Below are positions 42,152 through 50,156 of a DNA stretch of 64,000 nucleotides, in pieces. This DNA comes from Gordonia sediminis (GTDB lineage Bacteria > Actinomycetota > Actinomycetes > Mycobacteriales > Mycobacteriaceae). The position numbers were made by a program, and so were the translations under genes. Below the pieces are notes generated by a model. The model had not been told where the DNA came from and made no database searches. It was given only the letters and a program-made list of their open reading frames with translations. The first letter of the stretch is position 1. Every line of letters begins with the position of its first letter. The DNA is taken from assembly GCA_004193205.1 (NCBI GenBank), contig RZUM01000016.1, positions 48,862 through 112,861 of the forward strand, in the 5' to 3' direction.

Positions 42152-42321
42152 TTGCGGGCCCGAAGGACCGCGTATCCGATTGTTCCAGACAAAACCAACG
42201 CGCCACCCTAGTGGGTAGCGCGCAAGTCAAGAGTCAACCAGACACTTCAGTGTAGAACATCGTGCGTGCCGAACCCAAAACGGGCTCCCACCCGGCACAG
42301 TAGGCAGCCTACCCGGCCCCG

Positions 42322-43725
42322 TCACAGGGCAGCGACCAGGATCGCGACCGCCTCGTCGTACCTCTCCGGCGGCGCCGCGGCGAAGTTGAGCCGGACAAAA
42401 GGTCCGGTCGGCTCGGCCGGGAACCATTCCCCGCCCGGCGAGACGGACAATCCGCCGGCCAACGCCCGGGCGGCGACGAGGTCCGGGTCGACCGGGGCAC
42501 CGTCGGCACCGAACGCCGGCAGCGATGCCCACACGTTCAGGCCGCCTCTCGGCGGTCTGGGGACCTCGACCATCGGAGCGCCGACGGCGAGCGCGGTGAG
42601 TAACGCATCGCGACGTGATCGCAGCTCCCGGTGCAGACGCTGCACGTGGGTCCGCCACGCGGCACGCGTCACGACGTCGAGCGCCACGGCCTGCAACACC
42701 GGTGCGACATACAGGTCTGACACCGTGAGTGCATTCTCGATCCGGGACCGCGCCGGACCGCGCGCCAGCAGCGCGGCCACCCGCACGGTCAACGACAGGC
42801 TCTTCGTCAACGATCGGATGTAGACGACATGGCCGCCGGTGTCGTCGCACACCAGTGGCTTGGGTCCGGGCTCGATCGCGAAGTCGTGCGCCCAGTCGTC
42901 CTCGACGACGAATGCACCGCGGTCGCGCGCCACAGACAGCACGTCGTCGCGCTGCTGGGCGCTCCACACGTCCCCGGTCGGGTTGGCGAAGGTCGGCTGC
43001 GCATACAGCAGCCGCGCCCCCGACGACGCGAACGCGTCATCGAGGTCGGCGGCGCTCGGCGCACCGTCGGTGCGCGGCACCGGGACGATGACCAGGCCCG
43101 CCTGTCGTGCCGCCGAGATGGCACCCCAGTAGGTCGGCGACTCCATCACGATCGCGTCACCCGGCCCGGCGAGCGCGCGGAAGGTCGCCGCCAGCGCGGC
43201 CTGACCACCGGAGGCGATCACCGCATCGGTGTCACGCCAGCCGTCGAGGCCGAGATCGTCGACGAACCATCGTCGAAGCTCGGGGACCCCGGCGGTCGGT
43301 GGCCGCCGGAACGCGTCGTCGTGGCCGCGACGTACCACTCGGCCGAAGGCACTGCGCACTTCACGCATCGGCAACAGGTCGGCGTCCGGGTATCCGCTGT
43401 GCATGGCGATCGTGTCGTGCGGGACCTGCCGCATCGACGACCCGATCGGCGACGGTCCGCTCCGCTCCGGCCCGAGCGCCGCCGTCTGCCAGCTGACATC
43501 GGCGCGTGGCGTCGCGGCGCGTCGTCGGACGAATGTGCCCAGACCCGCCCGGGTCTCGACGACACCCTCAGCGACCAGCTGGGCGAGTGCGCGTTGCACG
43601 GTCACCGGCCCGGCCCCGAACCGCGACGCCAGAGCCCTCGTCGACGGCAGCTTCTCCCCTGGCTGCGCCGCCGCCGCCACAGAACGCAGGTGACGCGCGA
43701 TGCGTGCACTGCTATCGTCATTCAT
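42322..43725 (-). CDS. MocR/PdxR-type regulator (GntR HTH plus aminotransferase fold)
   Basis: A 467-residue chimera. The GntR winged helix (about 1-72) has LPSTRALASRFGAGPVTVQR; the rest is a fold-type I PLP aminotransferase domain with the cofactor lysine in SLTKSLSL (Lys308), NPTGD (249-252) and EDDW. Such proteins sense PLP or amino compounds and usually regulate a neighbouring gene. It is divergent from an EamA transporter with almost no gap, so it very likely controls that gene and itself. The ATG at 43725 lies inside a CATG shared with the other strand. Confidence 0.92.
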   Translation of the reverse strand: MNDDSSARIARHLRSVAAAAQPGEKLPSTRALASRFGAGPVTVQRALAQLVAEGVVETRAGLGTFVRRRAATPRADVSWQTAALGPERSGPSPIGSSMRQVPHDTIAMHSGYPDADLLPMREVRSAFGRVVRRGHDDAFRRPPTAGVPELRRWFVDDLGLDGWRDTDAVIASGGQAALAATFRALAGPGDAIVMESPTYWGAISAARQAGLVIVPVPRTDGAPSAADLDDAFASSGARLLYAQPTFANPTGDVWSAQQRDDVLSVARDRGAFVVEDDWAHDFAIEPGPKPLVCDDTGGHVVYIRSLTKSLSLTVRVAALLARGPARSRIENALTVSDLYVAPVLQAVALDVVTRAAWRTHVQRLHRELRSRRDALLTALAVGAPMVEVPRPPRGGLNVWASLPAFGADGAPVDPDLVAARALAGGLSVSPGGEWFPAEPTGPFVRLNFAAAPPERYDEAVAILVAAL

Positions 43726-43771
43726 GACGAATCATAGTAGCGCTATCGGAATAGAAAAGCACGTGCTATCG
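43711..43771. promoter_or_regulatory. Three GCTATCG direct repeats at the MocR/EamA divergence
   Basis: GCTATCG occurs at 43711-43717, 43742-43748 and 43765-43771 (start distances 31 and 23 bp). The middle copy is part of ATAG-TAGCG-CTAT, an inverted repeat. MocR-type proteins typically bind direct repeats near their divergent target, so this is the likely binding region. Confidence 0.55.
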
Positions 43772-44716
43772 CCGGGAATCGTGTGGGGCCTGCTCGGTGT
43801 GGGCGCCTTCTCGTTCACCGTCCCGTTCACCCGCGTCGCGGTCCAGGGTCTGGACCCCGTCGTGATCGGATGCGGACGAGCCGTCGTCGCGGCGGTCCTC
43901 GCTGCTGCGGCCCTGATGTTCGGCCGCGCCTGCGTCCCGACGACGGGGCAATGGCTACGCCTGTGCACGGTGTCGGTGGGCGTGGTGGTCGGCTTCCCGA
44001 TGTGCACGACCCTGGCGCTGCGGGACGTCGGGGCGGGACATTCGGCCGTCCTGATCGGCCTGCTGCCCGCCGCCACTTCAGTGGTCGCGGTGATGATCGG
44101 TGGCGAACGCCCGGCGCGGCGTTTCTGGTTCGGCGCCGCTCTGGGCGTCATCGCGACCGCCACGTTCAGCGTCGTCGGTCACGGAGCGCCCGGAGCCCCG
44201 ACGACGAGCGATCTGTTCCTTCTCGCCGCGGTGGCGCTCGCCGCGTTCGGCTATGCACAGGGCGGCCTCCTCGCCCGTGAGCTCGGCTCATGGCAGACGA
44301 TCTGCTGGGCGCTGCTGCTGGCGCTGCCGGTGACGGCACCGGTCACGGTTGTCGCCACGGGCGGTCATCTGCCGCACGCCGTCGCCGGCCAGTGGGCGGC
44401 GTTCGGCTACCTGTCGGCGGTGAGCATGTTTCTCGGCTTCTTCGCCTGGTACCGGGGCCTCGCGATCGGACCGATCACCACCGTGAGTCAGATTCAGCTG
44501 GTGCAGCCGGTGTTGTCGGTCGGGTGGGCCGTGCTGTTCCTCGGCGAGCATCTGAGCGGGGAACTGGTCGTCGGCGGGCTCGCGGTGATCGGCTGCGCGG
44601 CGTTCACGGTGCGCAGCCGCGTCGTGCATTCACGACCGCCCGGTCACTCCACGCGCGACAGCTCGATACACAGCGCTTCGTCGATGAGCTCGCCGTCGGC
44701 GGAGATGTCACGATGA
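43763..44716 (+). CDS. EamA/DMT-family transporter
   Basis: A 317-residue membrane protein with about 10 helices in two EamA repeats; the second ends with QIQLVQPVLSVGWAVLFLGEHL. The family exports metabolites such as amino acids and purines. GTG 43763 is chosen because it starts just before the first helix and has a purine-rich stretch upstream; ATG 43724 would add 13 residues and overlap the mocR start. The pair interrupts the tRNA-Trp/hadA region found in mycobacteria. It converges with hadAB 48 bp away. Confidence 0.87.
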   Translation: MLSPGIVWGLLGVGAFSFTVPFTRVAVQGLDPVVIGCGRAVVAAVLAAAALMFGRACVPTTGQWLRLCTVSVGVVVGFPMCTTLALRDVGAGHSAVLIGLLPAATSVVAVMIGGERPARRFWFGAALGVIATATFSVVGHGAPGAPTTSDLFLLAAVALAAFGYAQGGLLARELGSWQTICWALLLALPVTAPVTVVATGGHLPHAVAGQWAAFGYLSAVSMFLGFFAWYRGLAIGPITTVSQIQLVQPVLSVGWAVLFLGEHLSGELVVGGLAVIGCAAFTVRSRVVHSRPPGHSTRDSSIHSASSMSSPSAEMSR

Positions 44717-44764
44717 CGCCGCAGCGCGATCGCACACACCCCAAGCCCGACGAGCGGGTCGTCG

Positions 44765-45847
44765 TCAGTTGAACTGCACGTGCGCCAGAGCGCGCCCGAA
44801 GATCTTGCGGTCCCCCTGCTTGGCGACCATCGCGATGACACCGCGACGGGTCTCGGGGTCCAGCGACTTGATCTTGCCGGTGAAGTCGACCTTCGCGTAG
44901 CTGTCCGGCGGCACGTAGACCGGGCTGGTGAAGCGCACGTTGTACTCGAAGATCGCGGCGGGATCGCCGACGAAGCTCGAGATGAAGCTCGCGCCGAGGC
45001 CCATCGTCTGCATACCGTGCGCGACGGCGGTCTCCATACCGATGACGCGCGCCACCTCGTCGGAGAAGTGGATCGGGTTCGGATCGCCGGCGACGCCCGC
45101 GTAGTTGACGAGGTTGCCGCGGGTCAGCGTCTTGGTGACCGGGGGCAGTTCCTGGCCGACGGTGAGATCGTCGAAGTTGATCGCCGAGTACGGCTTGGGC
45201 TCGACGACCGGATCCGGGTCGTCGTAGCGGGCGAACGGTCCGTGCACGGTGTGCGGGAGGTCGGGCTCACGGTCGACCTTCATCATCACGTGCTCGAGCT
45301 CGTCGAGGACGGCGGGGTCGGCCTCCACGGCCGGACGGGCGACGAGGCTGGTCCAGGTGGTCATGACCGGCTCGTCGTGCTGGTTCCAGATGATGTTCTT
45401 GGTCACCATCACGTCGGTGCCGGCCATCTGGCGGAAGGAGTCCAGCGAGACGTCGCAGATGAGGCGGTCGCCGACCTTGATCGGGCGATGGAACACCAGC
45501 CGCTGGTCGGTCTGCATGATCTGCCACAGGTCATAACCGGTGACGACGTCCTCGAAGAGGCGACGCTGGGCGATGATGCCGAGCACCGAGACGAACGTGG
45601 GCGCCCCGATCAGGGTGTCGTGACCCATCTCGGCGGCGGCAGCCTCGTTCCAGTGGACCGGATGGTCATCCTGCACGGCACGCGCGTGCTTGCGGACCTC
45701 CTCGCGACCGACCTCGTAGTAGTCGTCGACGGTGTACTTGAAACCCACCAACGACTTGGTGTGCTCCGCGATCTCCTCGGGAGTGAGTTTCTCACCGGTC
45801 TTGAGGCCGTTGATCCGTTCCTGGATCTCTTCGGTCGTCTGCGTCAT
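44765..45847 (-). CDS. Fused HadA-HadB (3R)-hydroxyacyl-ACP dehydratase
   Basis: A 360-residue protein with two hot-dog folds. The N-terminal half (about 30-175) is a MaoC-N/HadA-like domain; the C-terminal half (about 217-360) is HadB-like with the hydratase motif AGDPNPIH, catalytic Asp255 and His260. In M. tuberculosis hadA (158 aa) and hadB (142 aa) are separate genes of one FAS-II dehydratase used in meromycolate elongation; here they are one chain. The neighbours rpmG, tRNA-Thr and tRNA-Met upstream match the mycobacterial locus, but no hadC follows. The ATG at 45847 (MTQTTEEIQ) is clear. Confidence 0.87.
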   Translation of the reverse strand: MTQTTEEIQERINGLKTGEKLTPEEIAEHTKSLVGFKYTVDDYYEVGREEVRKHARAVQDDHPVHWNEAAAAEMGHDTLIGAPTFVSVLGIIAQRRLFEDVVTGYDLWQIMQTDQRLVFHRPIKVGDRLICDVSLDSFRQMAGTDVMVTKNIIWNQHDEPVMTTWTSLVARPAVEADPAVLDELEHVMMKVDREPDLPHTVHGPFARYDDPDPVVEPKPYSAINFDDLTVGQELPPVTKTLTRGNLVNYAGVAGDPNPIHFSDEVARVIGMETAVAHGMQTMGLGASFISSFVGDPAAIFEYNVRFTSPVYVPPDSYAKVDFTGKIKSLDPETRRGVIAMVAKQGDRKIFGRALAHVQFN

Positions 45848-45939
45848 GGATGCCGCTCCTTACTGACGATCTCGGGCGGAATGCCGTGGTGTCCGTCTCT
45901 GTGTGTGCCGCTGGCCGCAACGGGCCATCTACGACGAAT

Positions 45940-45966
45940 GCGGGCCGCCTCCACGAGGCGGCCCGC
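45940..45966 (-). terminator. 12-bp hairpin between rpmG and hadAB
   Basis: A perfect stem GCGGGCCGCCTC (45940-45951) / GAGGCGGCCCGC (45955-45966) with a 3-base loop, 39 bp after the rpmG stop. No T-run follows; it may be a terminator, an attenuator lowering hadAB expression, or an RNA-processing structure. Confidence 0.55.
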
Positions 45967-46004
45967 TCTACGTCATTGTGCCGGAATCGCCGACAAAGCT
46001 CTTG

Positions 46005-46172
46005 TCAGCGCGATTCCTTGTGCGCCTGATGCTTGCCGCAGTTCGGGCAGAACTTCTTGATCTCGAGGCGGTCGGGATCGTTGCGGCGGTTCTTCTTGGT
46101 GATGTAGTTACGGTGCTTGCACACCTCGCACGCCAAGGTGATCTTGGGGCGAACATCTGTTGAGGAGGCCAC
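46005..46172 (-). CDS. rpmG: 50S ribosomal protein L33 (zinc form)
   Basis: A 55-residue L33. Reading from GTG 46172: [20 protein letters not shown], then a basic middle and [17 protein letters not shown]. Both CxxC pairs (CEVC, CPNC) are present, so this is the zinc-binding form. It is preceded by GAAG at a short distance. In mycobacteria the same gene heads the hadABC operon; here hadAB follows after 157 bp. Confidence 0.95.
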   Translation of the reverse strand: MASSTDVRPKITLACEVCKHRNYITKKNRRNDPDRLEIKKFCPNCGKHQAHKESR

Positions 46173-46255
46173 TTCGTTGCCTTCTTTCGGTGGTACGTGG
46201 CGGGCTCGGCTGCCCTTTTTGCGTGTTCGGGTCCGAGCTGGTCGGCACCGATGTG

Positions 46256-46329
46256 TAGCGGTGGAGGGACTCGATCCCTCGACCTCACGATTATGAGTCG
46301 TGCGCTCTAACCAGCTGAGCTACACCGCC
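46256..46329 (-). tRNA. metT: tRNA-Met (CAT), elongator
   Basis: A 74-nt cloverleaf: acceptor GGCGGTG/CACCGCT (one G-T pair), D arm AGCTCAGCTGGTTAGAGC, anticodon loop CTCATAA, T arm GAGGGATCGAGTCCCTC. The acceptor and D-arm sequence are of the elongator type, not the initiator. A tRNA-Ile with a modified CAT cannot be ruled out by eye. No CCA encoded. Confidence 0.93.
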
Positions 46330-46350
46330 ATGTGGACTGGGGGTCCAGCG

Positions 46351-46423
46351 AGCCCCCTGACGGAATCGAACCGTCGACCTTTTCCTTACCATGGAAACGC
46401 TCTGCCGACTGAGCTAAGGGGGC
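46351..46423 (-). tRNA. thrT: tRNA-Thr (GGT)
   Basis: A 73-nt cloverleaf: acceptor GCCCCCT/AGGGGGC, anticodon stem TTTCC/GGAAA with loop ATGGTAA (anticodon GGT), T arm GACGGTTCGATTCCGTC. It lies 21 bp upstream of tRNA-Met in the same direction, as in mycobacteria. Confidence 0.96.
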
Positions 46424-46555
46424 GTGCCCCGAGTTCGTCTGGCGTGGTGCCGGACTGCTCGAGAGCCTTAACGAGATTACACACCACTCGGGGCGCTCAC
46501 CAAATCGCCAGGACGACCGGTGGCGAGCGCCCGTGAGCAGCGATTCACCTCGTTG

Positions 46556-46636
46556 TGGCAGGTACAGGATTCGAACCTGTGTAGCTTTCGCGACGGATTT
46601 ACAGTCCGCTCCCATTGGCCGCTCGGGCAACCTGCC
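46556..46636 (-). tRNA. tRNA-Tyr (GTA)
   Basis: An 81-nt class II tRNA: acceptor GGCAGGT/ACCTGCC, anticodon loop CTGTAAA, a long variable arm (GTCGCGAAAGCTAC) and T arm ACAGGTTCGAATCCTGT. It is 132 bp upstream of tRNA-Thr; the gap contains long-range arms GCCCCGAGT/ACTCGGGGC (46426 and 46487 regions) but no gene. Confidence 0.95.
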
Positions 46637-46722
46637 GTGCGTTCCCTCGGCCGGGGTTCCGACCGCAAGAACAACGCCGTGAAGAATACAACGAACCATC
46701 CTGGTCCACGCAAACCCGCTGG

Positions 46723-47442
46723 TCAGAGAGTGGACTCCGCGGCCTCCGCGAGGCTCTGACGCTCTCGGGCACGCGCGGTCAACCGCCGCAGATTCCGGAA
46801 CTGCCGCCGCTGCATGATCCAGTGGGCGGGTTCGAACACCACCGGCTCGAAGATCCGCGCCAGCCACCGCGGCCCGTACGTCGCGTAGCCGCTCACCACC
46901 AGACGCGTCTTCCCGCCGGGGAAGGGAGTCAGCTGGAAGCACCAGGTGGAGTCGGTGAAGTACCGGGGCCGTGGCACATCGTCGGGATCGAACTCCCTGC
47001 CGACCTGCAGATCGAGCGAGGCGCGCAGGGCGAGAAAGCGCTCCGGTTCGATCGCGGCGACGACGAAGGCGGTCGACCCGTCGGGTGAGGTCGGCAGCCT
47101 GCTACCCACCTCGAGCTGCTGCCATTCGGGATGGATCTCCTCGGCGCTGACATGACCCCAGTTGTCGAGGTGATCCCAGCTGTACCACCCGCCCCGGCCC
47201 AATCCCATCTGCACCAGCCACGGCCACACCTGCTCCGGTGGGGCGTCGAGCGTGGTCGCCATCGTCGAGATCCGCCGGCCGCCGGGCACGATCTCGCGGC
47301 CCGGGTAGTCGGCGGCCACCTCCTCCTCGAACGCGCCCCAGCGCAGGATTCGGGGACGCACCAGCGTCGCGTAGGCCGCGATCGCCCCGGACGCGGCCGC
47401 CAGGCCCACCAGCCTCCGGCGAGCCCTCGATGTCTCGTTCAT
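46723..47442 (-). CDS. SRPBCC-fold membrane-anchored protein (second of tandem pair)
   Basis: A 239-residue protein. An N-terminal helix (LVGLAAASGAIAAYATLV) is followed by a START/SRPBCC-like lipid-binding domain with [19 protein letters not shown] and [18 protein letters not shown] 47442 has AGGAGAAA upstream. It shares about half its residues, in the same order, with the next gene upstream, so the two arose by tandem duplication. It ends in a basic helix. No ligand is known. Confidence 0.83.
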   Translation of the reverse strand: MNETSRARRRLVGLAAASGAIAAYATLVRPRILRWGAFEEEVAADYPGREIVPGGRRISTMATTLDAPPEQVWPWLVQMGLGRGGWYSWDHLDNWGHVSAEEIHPEWQQLEVGSRLPTSPDGSTAFVVAAIEPERFLALRASLDLQVGREFDPDDVPRPRYFTDSTWCFQLTPFPGGKTRLVVSGYATYGPRWLARIFEPVVFEPAHWIMQRRQFRNLRRLTARARERQSLAEAAESTL

Positions 47443-47458
47443 GTCGGATTTCTCCTGT

Positions 47459-48178
47459 TCAGGTGGTCCCCGGGGAAGGCCGGACAATCCGCAGGCCGCC
47501 GGCCGGTCTGTCCGCGAGCGCGACTCGGCGCTTGAGGTTGTGGAACTGCCGCATCTGCATCACCCAATGCGACGGCTCCAGCATCACCGTGCCGACCACC
47601 GGTTTGAGCCACCGCGGCTCGAAGGCCCAATAGCCGCTGACGACCAACCTGGTCCGGTTCTCGGGCGCCGGACGCAGACGGAAGCTCCACGTCGAGTCGG
47701 TGAACGTGGACGGCCGCCCGGCCGAGGGATCAAACTCACGACCCCGGAGATCGAGTGACATCCGCAACGCGAGGAATCGCTCCGGCTCGAGGCCGACGAC
47801 GATCCACGACTGGCTGCCGTCGGGAGTGCCGAACAGTCGGTCGCCGAGCGCGATGTCCTGCCACTCGGGATGCACGCGCGTCGTACTGTGCCGGCCCCAG
47901 TTGTCCAGCCGGTCCCAGCTGTACCAGCCGCCGCGATCGGTGCCCATCTGCACCAGCCACGGCCATACGGCATCGGGCGGGGCGTCGATGGTGGTCGCCA
48001 TCGTCGCGCTGCGTGTGCCATCGGGCACGATCCCGTGATCGGGGAATTCGCCGTCGACCTCGTCGTCGTCGGCGCCCCAGCGCACCATGCGGGGCCGCAC
48101 CCATGCCGCATACCCGGCGACGAGCGCGGTGCCTGCGATCAGGCTCCTCGTAATCCACCGACACGTTTGGGCTGCCAC
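47459..48178 (-). CDS. SRPBCC-fold membrane-anchored protein (first of tandem pair)
   Basis: A 239-residue paralogue of the following gene, with the same layout: N-terminal helix ([16 protein letters not shown]), VRPRMVRWG, then [19 protein letters not shown] and [15 protein letters not shown]. The two copies lie 16 bp apart and are probably co-transcribed. GTG 48178 is used. A role in binding a hydrophobic ligand at the membrane is inferred from the fold only. It diverges from yajQ. Confidence 0.83.
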   Translation of the reverse strand: MAAQTCRWITRSLIAGTALVAGYAAWVRPRMVRWGADDDEVDGEFPDHGIVPDGTRSATMATTIDAPPDAVWPWLVQMGTDRGGWYSWDRLDNWGRHSTTRVHPEWQDIALGDRLFGTPDGSQSWIVVGLEPERFLALRMSLDLRGREFDPSAGRPSTFTDSTWSFRLRPAPENRTRLVVSGYWAFEPRWLKPVVGTVMLEPSHWVMQMRQFHNLKRRVALADRPAGGLRIVRPSPGTT

Positions 48179-48256
48179 AAGGGAATTCTCCCGCCATCGC
48201 GCCGAACGGGACAGAGCCCAACGACCCGGACTGCCGTCGGAGATAGGCTGTCGGTC

Positions 48257-48748
48257 ATGGCTGATTCATCGTTCGACGTGGTGAGCAAGGTCGACCGCCA
48301 AGAGGTCGACAACGCCCTCAACCAGGCGGCCAAGGAGCTGTCGCAGCGCTACGACTTCCGTGGCACCAACACTGGTATCGATTGGTCCGGCGAGGAAACC
48401 ATCGTGATCACCTCCGACGCCGAGGAGCGGGCTCAGGCCGGCCTCGAGGTGTTCAAGGAAAAGCTGATCCGCCGTGACATCTCGCTTAAGGCGTTCGACG
48501 CCGGAGAGCCGACCTCCTCGGGCAAGACCTTCAAGATCTCCGGCAACCTGGTGCAGGGCATCGATTCCGAGCACGCCAAGAAGATCTCCAAGAAGATCCG
48601 CGACGAGGGCCCCAAGGGCGTCAAAGCACAGATCCAGGGCGACGAGCTGCGCGTCTCGAGCAAGAAGCGCGACGACCTGCAGGCGGTCATCGCGCTCCTC
48701 AAGGGCGAGGACTTCGGGATCGCCCTGCAGTTCGTGAACTACCGCTAG
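48257..48748 (+). CDS. YajQ family nucleotide-binding protein
   Basis: A 163-residue YajQ (UPF0234/DUF520) protein: [20 protein letters not shown] at the start, RYDFRGTNT and the C-terminal [15 protein letters not shown]. Family members bind RNA or nucleotides, with cyclic-di-GMP binding reported in some proteobacteria. ATG 48257 gives the family start; the frame runs open to 47870 without support. Confidence 0.95.
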   Translation: MADSSFDVVSKVDRQEVDNALNQAAKELSQRYDFRGTNTGIDWSGEETIVITSDAEERAQAGLEVFKEKLIRRDISLKAFDAGEPTSSGKTFKISGNLVQGIDSEHAKKISKKIRDEGPKGVKAQIQGDELRVSSKKRDDLQAVIALLKGEDFGIALQFVNYR

Positions 48749-48784
48749 CGGCGCCCGCCGATCAATCTCGATACACCCAAACCG

Positions 48785-48835
48785 CTGATCGAGTAGCGTC
48801 CGAGGCGCCAGCCGAGGCCGCATATCGAGATCACT
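48785..48835. repeat. REP-like family 1, single copy after yajQ
   Basis: A 51-bp element starting CTGATCGAGTAGCG, with CGAGGCGCCAGCCGAGGC and ending CATATCGAGATCACT, related to the copies at 39851-39986 and 63197-63392. It lies between yajQ and the antitoxin-like gene. Confidence 0.8.
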
Positions 48836-48891
48836 GGCGAACACCCCTACGCATATCGGCCCAACGGCAATCTGGCGAAGCGACGTTGAGA

Positions 48892-49116
48892 TCACCGTCC
48901 GCAGAGAGCCTCGGCCACCAGGTCGTCGGTCACGACGTGACCTGGCGACGATGGCAACAGCACCAGTCCGTTGGTGTCGGTAGTCAGGGGTCCGGTGGCC
49001 AGGCCCGCGATGGCAAGTTCCGAGACCGCGTCGCCGATGCTCCTGTTCCGACCATCATTGACCCGTGCTCGCGCAGCCGCGAGCACGCGCGGATCGATGT
49101 CGAGCGTGGTCCTCAT
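48892..49116 (-). CDS. VapB-like antitoxin, orphan
   Basis: A 74-residue protein beginning MRTTLDIDPRVLAAARARVN, the ribbon-helix-helix start of type II VapB-like antitoxins. The C-terminal half (PSSPGHVVTDDLVAEALCGR) resembles the toxin-binding tail. No toxin gene follows: the next 140 bp downstream hold a REP-like element and the end of yajQ. It may be a remnant, or act with a distant toxin. Confidence 0.75.
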   Translation of the reverse strand: MRTTLDIDPRVLAAARARVNDGRNRSIGDAVSELAIAGLATGPLTTDTNGLVLLPSSPGHVVTDDLVAEALCGR

Positions 49117-49167
49117 GCACTCAATATTGACGCATCATGAATCACACGTCAGCGAATATCGGACGCC

Positions 49168-50025
49168 CTACCGCAGCGGCCCCCGGCGCGCCATCTCATG
49201 CAACCGCGCGATGCGGTCGGCGGTCGGCGGGTGGGTGGAGAAGAGCTTCGACATCCCGCCGCCGCGGAACGGGCTCTCGATCATCAGGTGCGACTGGGCC
49301 TCGATCCGCGGTTCCGGCGCGAGCGGCGCGCGGTCGATCCCACCGCTGATCTTGGCCAGCGCCGACGCCAGCGCCAGCGGGTCACCGGTCAGCTGCGCAC
49401 CCGACTCGTCGGCCTGGTACTCGCGCGACCGGGACACCGACATTTTGATCACCGTCGCCGCCAGCGGACCGAGCAGGCTGATCATCAGTACCCCGAGCAG
49501 GCCCGGGCCCCCACCGTCGCGGTTGCCGCCGAAGAAGAACGCGAAGTTCGCCAGACCGGTGATGACCGCCGCCATCGCACCGGCGACCGACGAGATCAGG
49601 ATGTCGCGGTTGTAGACGTGCGACAGTTCGTGGCCGAGCACCGCACGCAGCTCCCGCTCGTCGAGCAGCCGCATGATGCCGGCGGTGCAGCACACCGCGG
49701 CGTTCTTGGGGTTGCGACCGGTCGCGAACGCGTTCGGCGACTCGGTGGGGCTGATATAGAGGGCCGGCATCGGCTGGCGGGCGCTGGTCGCCAGCTCCCG
49801 GACGATGCGGTAGAGCACCGGCGCCTCGACCTCGGTCACCGGCTGCGCGTGCATCGACCGCAGCGCCAGCTTGGCCGAGTTGAAGTAGACATACGCGTTG
49901 GTGCCGACCGCGAACAGAACCGCGAGCACCAGGATCGTGGGGTTGCGGAACATCGCCCCGATCCCGACGATAATCGCCGACATCAACCCCATCAGGGCTG
50001 CCGTCTTCAAGCCGTTGAAGTGCAT
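49168..50025 (-). CDS. htpX: Membrane zinc protease HtpX
   Basis: A 285-residue M48 membrane protease that degrades damaged membrane proteins. Two N-terminal helices (about 8-47), the zinc motif HELSH (132-136) and the third ligand region SREYQADE are present. ATG 50025 has GAGGAACAG upstream; the frame continues to 50046 without support. In M. tuberculosis htpX is next to grcC1; here one unknown gene lies between them. Confidence 0.95.
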   Translation of the reverse strand: MHFNGLKTAALMGLMSAIIVGIGAMFRNPTILVLAVLFAVGTNAYVYFNSAKLALRSMHAQPVTEVEAPVLYRIVRELATSARQPMPALYISPTESPNAFATGRNPKNAAVCCTAGIMRLLDERELRAVLGHELSHVYNRDILISSVAGAMAAVITGLANFAFFFGGNRDGGGPGLLGVLMISLLGPLAATVIKMSVSRSREYQADESGAQLTGDPLALASALAKISGGIDRAPLAPEPRIEAQSHLMIESPFRGGGMSKLFSTHPPTADRIARLHEMARRGPLR

Positions 50026-50156
50026 CTGTTCCTCGCTGTCCGGCACTGGCCCGGCGTTCGCCTGGGCGCTTTCACTGTGTCAAACGACGAGGAGGTCGGC
50101 AGAGTTTCCGGGCCTCCGGACGCACGGAGAGCGGCGGTGAGATCGGCGACGTTTGG

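Noticed and set aside
42199-42239. A clean promoter for tRNA-Trp.
   Set aside because: TTGACT and TAGGGT are present, but the spacers (14 or 21 bases) are off, so I do not list it as a separate feature.
46256-46636. tRNA genes as a possible integration site (att) for a mobile island.
   Set aside because: No integrase gene and no direct repeat of a tRNA 3' end are seen nearby; the order tRNA-Thr, tRNA-Met, rpmG is the standard one.
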